This document shows, piece by piece, positions 29,970 through 32,375 of a stretch of DNA of 32,375 bases (its first letter is position 1; every line of letters starts with the position of its first letter). The DNA is from Asticcacaulis currens (lineage in GTDB: Bacteria > Pseudomonadota > Alphaproteobacteria > Caulobacterales > Caulobacteraceae). The DNA lies in assembly GCF_028550395.1 (NCBI RefSeq), contig NZ_JAQQKW010000017.1, forward strand, positions 1 through 32,375. The letters are read 5' to 3'. A program made the position numbers and the translations under genes. Under the pieces are notes generated by a model. It was not told where the DNA came from, made no database searches, and saw only the letters and a program-made list of their open reading frames with translations.

Positions 29970-31102
29970 CAGAAGTCAAACCCGTTGAACATCATGGCGA
30001 CGATGGCGTCGATGAGAATAATTGTGAAGATGGCCTGCACCACGGCGCGCGTCACCTGACGGCCCAGCGAAATGACGTCTTCGGTGACGTTCATGCCCAG
30101 TCGGCAACCGATAATGGTGATGGCAATGGCAAACAGCGGCACCTTGATCATGCCGACAAAGAAATTCACGAACGGCACATATTCCGTCATGCGGATCGAA
30201 AAGAAGTGCGGCCCATAGCCCAGTTGCGCCCACACCACGACAAAGCCGCCGAACAGACCCGCCATGGACCCGGCGAAGGTCACCAGCGGCATGGTCAGGA
30301 TCAGCGCGGCGAGGCGTGGAAAGATCAGGGCGTCGAACGGGTTGATCCCCATCACGCGCATGGCGCTGATTTCCTGATTCATCTTCATGGCGCCGATTTC
30401 AGCGGTGAAGGACGAGGCTGAGCGCCCGGCGATCAGGACGGCGGCAATGACCGGACCGAATTCGCGCAGGACCGAAATGCCGATCAGCTCAACCGCGAAG
30501 ACCGCGGCCCCGAACTGCTGAAGCTGTAGGATGCCGAGAAAGGCAATCACTGCACCCACAAAGAAGTTGGTGACGCACACGACCATCAGCGAACCGAAAC
30601 CCGCCTGCTGCATCTGAGCCACGAGCGGCGTCCAGCGGATGCGTCCCGGCGTAATGATCGACAGGAAGGCGGTAACGACCAGATGTCCGATAAAGATATT
30701 CAGGTCGCCCAGATCCTTTAAGCCCTCTTCGGTCCGGCGGCCCAGTCGGGCCAGTCGGGCAATGATCGGATTGGGCTTTTGCTGCGCCGTTGCCTTTTGC
30801 GCTTCGACCACCTTCGGCTGAATGTCGCGAATGAGCGCATAGACAGCACCGATGCGCGGATCGTCGGCAAACAGGGCATCGTCGCCATGCTCCCCCAGGG
30901 CAGCGCGCAGGGCATAGGCCCCGGCCGTATCGAAGCCGGTCAGCGACTGGGTCTCGATGCGAATCTCTTGCGCGGATTTCAGCGCCGATTTCAGGCGCTC
31001 GCCCGCGTCGCGCAGGCCGATGGCGGTCCAGTCCCCTGTCAGGCTGACGACCCTTGCCTCCCCACCCGGCGGCGTCTCAATTTTAAAATCAGCCTTCGAC
31101 AT
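29969..31102 (-). CDS. mlaE: STAS-MlaE fusion permease
   Basis: This 377-residue protein fuses an N-terminal STAS-like domain (about 1-100; VVSLTGDWTAIGL, LTGFDTAGAYALRAAL) to an MlaE/MlaB-type permease (about 135-377). The permease shows the hallmark VTNFFVGAVIAFLGILQLQQ, FGPVIAAVLIAGRSASSFTAE, IGAMKMNQEISAMRVMGINP and C-terminal TRAVVQAIFTIILIDAIVAM. In E. coli the STAS protein (MlaB) and permease (MlaE) are separate; here they are one chain. It forms the inner-membrane core of the lipid transporter. ATG 31102 is chosen over an upstream TTG-initiated frame (31123). It is the first gene of the operon. Confidence 0.92.
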   Translation of the reverse strand: MSKADFKIETPPGGEARVVSLTGDWTAIGLRDAGERLKSALKSAQEIRIETQSLTGFDTAGAYALRAALGEHGDDALFADDPRIGAVYALIRDIQPKVVEAQKATAQQKPNPIIARLARLGRRTEEGLKDLGDLNIFIGHLVVTAFLSIITPGRIRWTPLVAQMQQAGFGSLMVVCVTNFFVGAVIAFLGILQLQQFGAAVFAVELIGISVLREFGPVIAAVLIAGRSASSFTAEIGAMKMNQEISAMRVMGINPFDALIFPRLAALILTMPLVTFAGSMAGLFGGFVVVWAQLGYGPHFFSIRMTEYVPFVNFFVGMIKVPLFAIAITIIGCRLGMNVTEDVISLGRQVTRAVVQAIFTIILIDAIVAMMFNGFDF

Positions 31103-31171
31103 CAAACCTGAGGGTAAAAGCAAAACGCGTTACGCGCCACTCTTCAATCCATAGCGGATATAGCGCCGAAA

Positions 31172-31199
31172 AGATAAGGTTCCGGAAATAAGGAGACAA
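31172..31199 (-). promoter_or_regulatory. Candidate promoter of the Mla-type operon
   Basis: On the minus strand TTGTCT (31199-31194) and TTATCT (31177-31172) are 16 bp apart, giving a leader of about 60 nt before the permease ATG. The hexamers are moderate matches. Confidence 0.45.
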
Positions 31200-31217
31200 T
31201 AGGCACTCCCTTTCCGT

Positions 31218-31235
31218 AAGGACAGTCCTGTCCTT
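31218..31235. promoter_or_regulatory. Perfect 18-bp dyad upstream of the Mla promoter
   Basis: AAGGACAG-TC-CTGTCCTT is a perfect dyad with 8-bp arms, centred about 30 bp upstream of the candidate -35 of the Mla operon. It has no T tract and is better explained as a binding site for a dimeric regulator than as a terminator. Confidence 0.45.
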
Positions 31236-31323
31236 TGACGGGCAGTCTATCGTACTCTGAGGGAATTGCGCAGCGTAATGACGAACACGCCCGTCAAAGA
31301 GGCGCAGGAGTGGGGTAATGTGG

Positions 31324-31572
31324 TTATTCCGCACCCGCCAGACGGATACGCCAGATGCCGCGGATGCCGTCGAATTCGACCACCTTGCCCTTGCGCACCA
31401 CCTCGATGCGCCCGGCTTCGACCAGTTGCCCGATGGCGGCGCGCACCTGCGGCAACTGACGCCGCCAGTTTTCGGCGTTTATAGTTTTGGCGACTTGATT
31501 GGGGCTCAAGGTTTCCTTATCTCCCAACTCGGTCAGGAGTTCGATAATCAGCTCTTCCACCGGGTTCGACAT
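31324..31572 (-). CDS. DUF3253 small protein
   Basis: This 82-residue protein has a winged-helix-like layout: ELIIELLTELGDKETLSPNQ, AKTINAENWRRQLPQVRAAI, GQLVEAGRIEVVRKGKVVEF, ending GIWRIRLAG. The WRRxxPxVRAAxxxLxxxGxIEVxRKG pattern is that of DUF3253, a small family of unknown function with a fold suited to nucleic-acid or protein binding. ATG 31572 gives the family's usual length; the open frame above it overlaps the thioesterase gene antisense. It is divergent from the thioesterase gene with 39 bp between starts, so the two promoters must overlap. Confidence 0.82.
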   Translation of the reverse strand: MSNPVEELIIELLTELGDKETLSPNQVAKTINAENWRRQLPQVRAAIGQLVEAGRIEVVRKGKVVEFDGIRGIWRIRLAGAE

Positions 31573-31611
31573 GGGGCCCAATCTTCTTGTGTGTTTGAAA
31601 CGAGGTATGCA

Positions 31612-32058
31612 ATGGCCGATCAGCCCAAACCCCTTCAGGTCAAGGACGGCGATTTCAAAGGGTGGTTCCTTTCGCCCTTCCATGACGACTATGTCAACCA
31701 TATCGGGCCGTTTTATTATCTGCCCGGCGCGGATGGCACAATGCAGGTGGCGCTGAAGGTCGAACAGAGACACCTCAATGGCGGCGGTATCATGCACGGC
31801 GGCTGCCTGCTGTCGCTGGCCGATACGGCGCTGTACGTCTTTGCGCTGGACAATCTGCAAACCTCAGGCGGCGTGACCATGCAACTGGATGCGCAATTCC
31901 TCAGCCCCGGCAATCTGGGCGACATCGTGATTGCCACCGGTGAGATTACCCGTGCTGGTCAATCGACCATCTTCGGCCGGGGTCAGATCAAGGTCGGCGA
32001 CCGCATGGTCATGACCTTCTCCGGCGTCATCAAGCGCGCCAGCAAGTCGGGGGCCTAA
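31612..32058 (+). CDS. PaaI-family hotdog-fold thioesterase
   Basis: This 148-residue single-hotdog protein has the active-site region VEQRHLNGGGIMHGGCLLSL followed by ADTALYVFA, where HGG and the following Asp shape the catalytic pocket of PaaI-type acyl-CoA thioesterases. SGGVTMQLDAQFLSPGNLGD and the ending DRMVMTFSGVIK are the expected strands. It hydrolyses an acyl-CoA of unknown identity in the cytosol. ATG 31612 has GAGG upstream; a nearby ATG at 31607 is out of frame. The downstream neighbour (minus) is a 3-oxoacid CoA-transferase subunit, another CoA-ester enzyme, but on the opposite strand. Confidence 0.87.
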   Translation: MADQPKPLQVKDGDFKGWFLSPFHDDYVNHIGPFYYLPGADGTMQVALKVEQRHLNGGGIMHGGCLLSLADTALYVFALDNLQTSGGVTMQLDAQFLSPGNLGDIVIATGEITRAGQSTIFGRGQIKVGDRMVMTFSGVIKRASKSGA

Positions 32059-32066
32059 GGATTTTG

Positions 32067-32207
32067 GCCACGAAAAACACGAAAAGCACCAAAGGCTGCG
32101 GTATTGATCTTGCCCGAAGGGCCATTATTGAGCCGCCCAGAGATACGCTTGGCGCTTCGCGCCGAAGGATGAACGTCGCCGTTCGTGCTTTTCGTGTTGT
32201 TCGTGGC
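32067..32207. repeat. Long terminal-inverted-repeat element, MITE-like
   Basis: Bases 32067-32089 and 32185-32207 are 23-bp inverted repeats with a single mismatch, built around CACGAAAA and CGTGTT motifs. The 95-bp interior includes a further hairpin around GGCGCTTCGCGCC (32142 region). It lies between convergent gene ends and could act as a bidirectional terminator-like structure or a non-autonomous repeat. No target-site duplication was recognised. Confidence 0.7.
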
Positions 32208-32221
32208 TGATCTTCCAACCC

Positions 32222-32375
32222 TTAACGCAGCGCGACCTCATAGGTGGCCTGTGTCCGGGCGGCGATGTCGTCGAGGGTGACATCTGGGGCCAGTTCGACC
32301 AGCACGAGGCCTGAGCCGTCGGGCTTGACCTCAAACACGCCGAGCGTCGAGATGATCAGATCGACCACGCCCGCC
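32222..32375 (-). CDS. scoB: 3-oxoacid CoA-transferase subunit B (partial, C-terminus)
   Basis: Only the last 51 codons are in the window; the gene continues past its right edge. The translated end reads GVVDLIISTLGVFEVKPDG then SGLVLVELAPDVTLDDIAAR and TQATYEVALR before TAA. This is the conserved tail of subunit B of succinyl-CoA:3-ketoacid CoA-transferases (ILTDLGVFDV...LxLxELAPGVTLEEI pattern), which transfer CoA between succinate and acetoacetate in ketone-body and short-chain acid use. Subunit A would be expected next to it, outside the window. Confidence 0.85.
   Translation of the reverse strand, partial: AGVVDLIISTLGVFEVKPDGSGLVLVELAPDVTLDDIAARTQATYEVALR

Noticed and set aside
1-32375. 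CRISPR arrays, insertion sequences, prophage or defence islands
   Set aside because: No regularly spaced repeats, transposase, integrase, phage structural or nuclease genes were seen. The accessory signals are limited to small palindromic repeats.

Overview
The window looks like chromosomal DNA from a stalked or prosthecate alphaproteobacterium of the Caulobacteraceae, possibly Asticcacaulis-like. This rests on a TacA-type sigma-54 response regulator with its phospho-aspartate at residue 54, an 89-residue GapR (DUF2312), a tRNA-His of the alphaproteobacterial type (G1:U72, A73), a three-subunit transhydrogenase, an aa3 oxidase subunit IV and an ExbB with a long N-terminal extension. Codon choice is GC-rich throughout. 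I see no prophage, insertion sequence, CRISPR array or resistance island: this is core genome with several small repeat insertions.

Layout. 425-940 is a small PGPGW-type membrane protein, convergent with an exported M14-like zinc peptidase/deacylase (990-2096). The transhydrogenase operon pntAA-pntAB-pntB (5204 to 2313, minus) ends in a duplicated, palindromic 3' region. A DUF817 membrane protein and aa3 oxidase subunit IV follow. A YitT-family membrane protein (6706-7362) is convergent with oligoendopeptidase F (7366-9189), which diverges from the tacA-like regulator (9387-10862). 10863-12565 holds a DUF3833 lipoprotein, a basic hypothetical protein, gapR and rpmJ (L36), all on the minus strand. 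12837-15654 is an apparently autoregulated operon: acyltransferase-3, an internally duplicated membrane protein and a winged-helix regulator. An MltB-like lytic transglycosylase follows, then a 750-bp gap, then exbB-exbD-tonB and a second, separately promoted tonB.

The right third holds an M48 lipoprotein protease, tRNA-His, a DAO-family FAD oxidoreductase, an SLT-domain lytic transglycosylase, a composite palindromic repeat, a hybrid histidine-kinase-like protein lacking its phospho-acceptor residues, a divergent DUF2336 gene, and a complete Mla-type lipid transport operon (STAS-permease, ATPase, MCE protein, auxiliary lipoprotein). DUF3253 and PaaI-thioesterase genes are divergent. The window ends in the 3' end of a 3-oxoacid CoA-transferase subunit B gene.

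Theme. Most genes serve the envelope: peptidoglycan remodelling (two transglycosylases), TonB energisation, phospholipid trafficking, membrane energetics (transhydrogenase, cytochrome oxidase) and chromosome or cell-cycle control (GapR, TacA). The most unusual signals are regulatory or structural: a tRNA precursor whose leader can pair with its CCA-containing trailer, a duplicated start codon creating a six-codon upstream ORF, a palindrome-linked duplication of the pntB end, a GANTC site inside the gapR promoter, a predicted leaderless gene whose promoter overlaps the gapR terminator, and a kinase whose H-box histidine is an arginine. All homology calls were made by eye from translated sequence; no database search was run.
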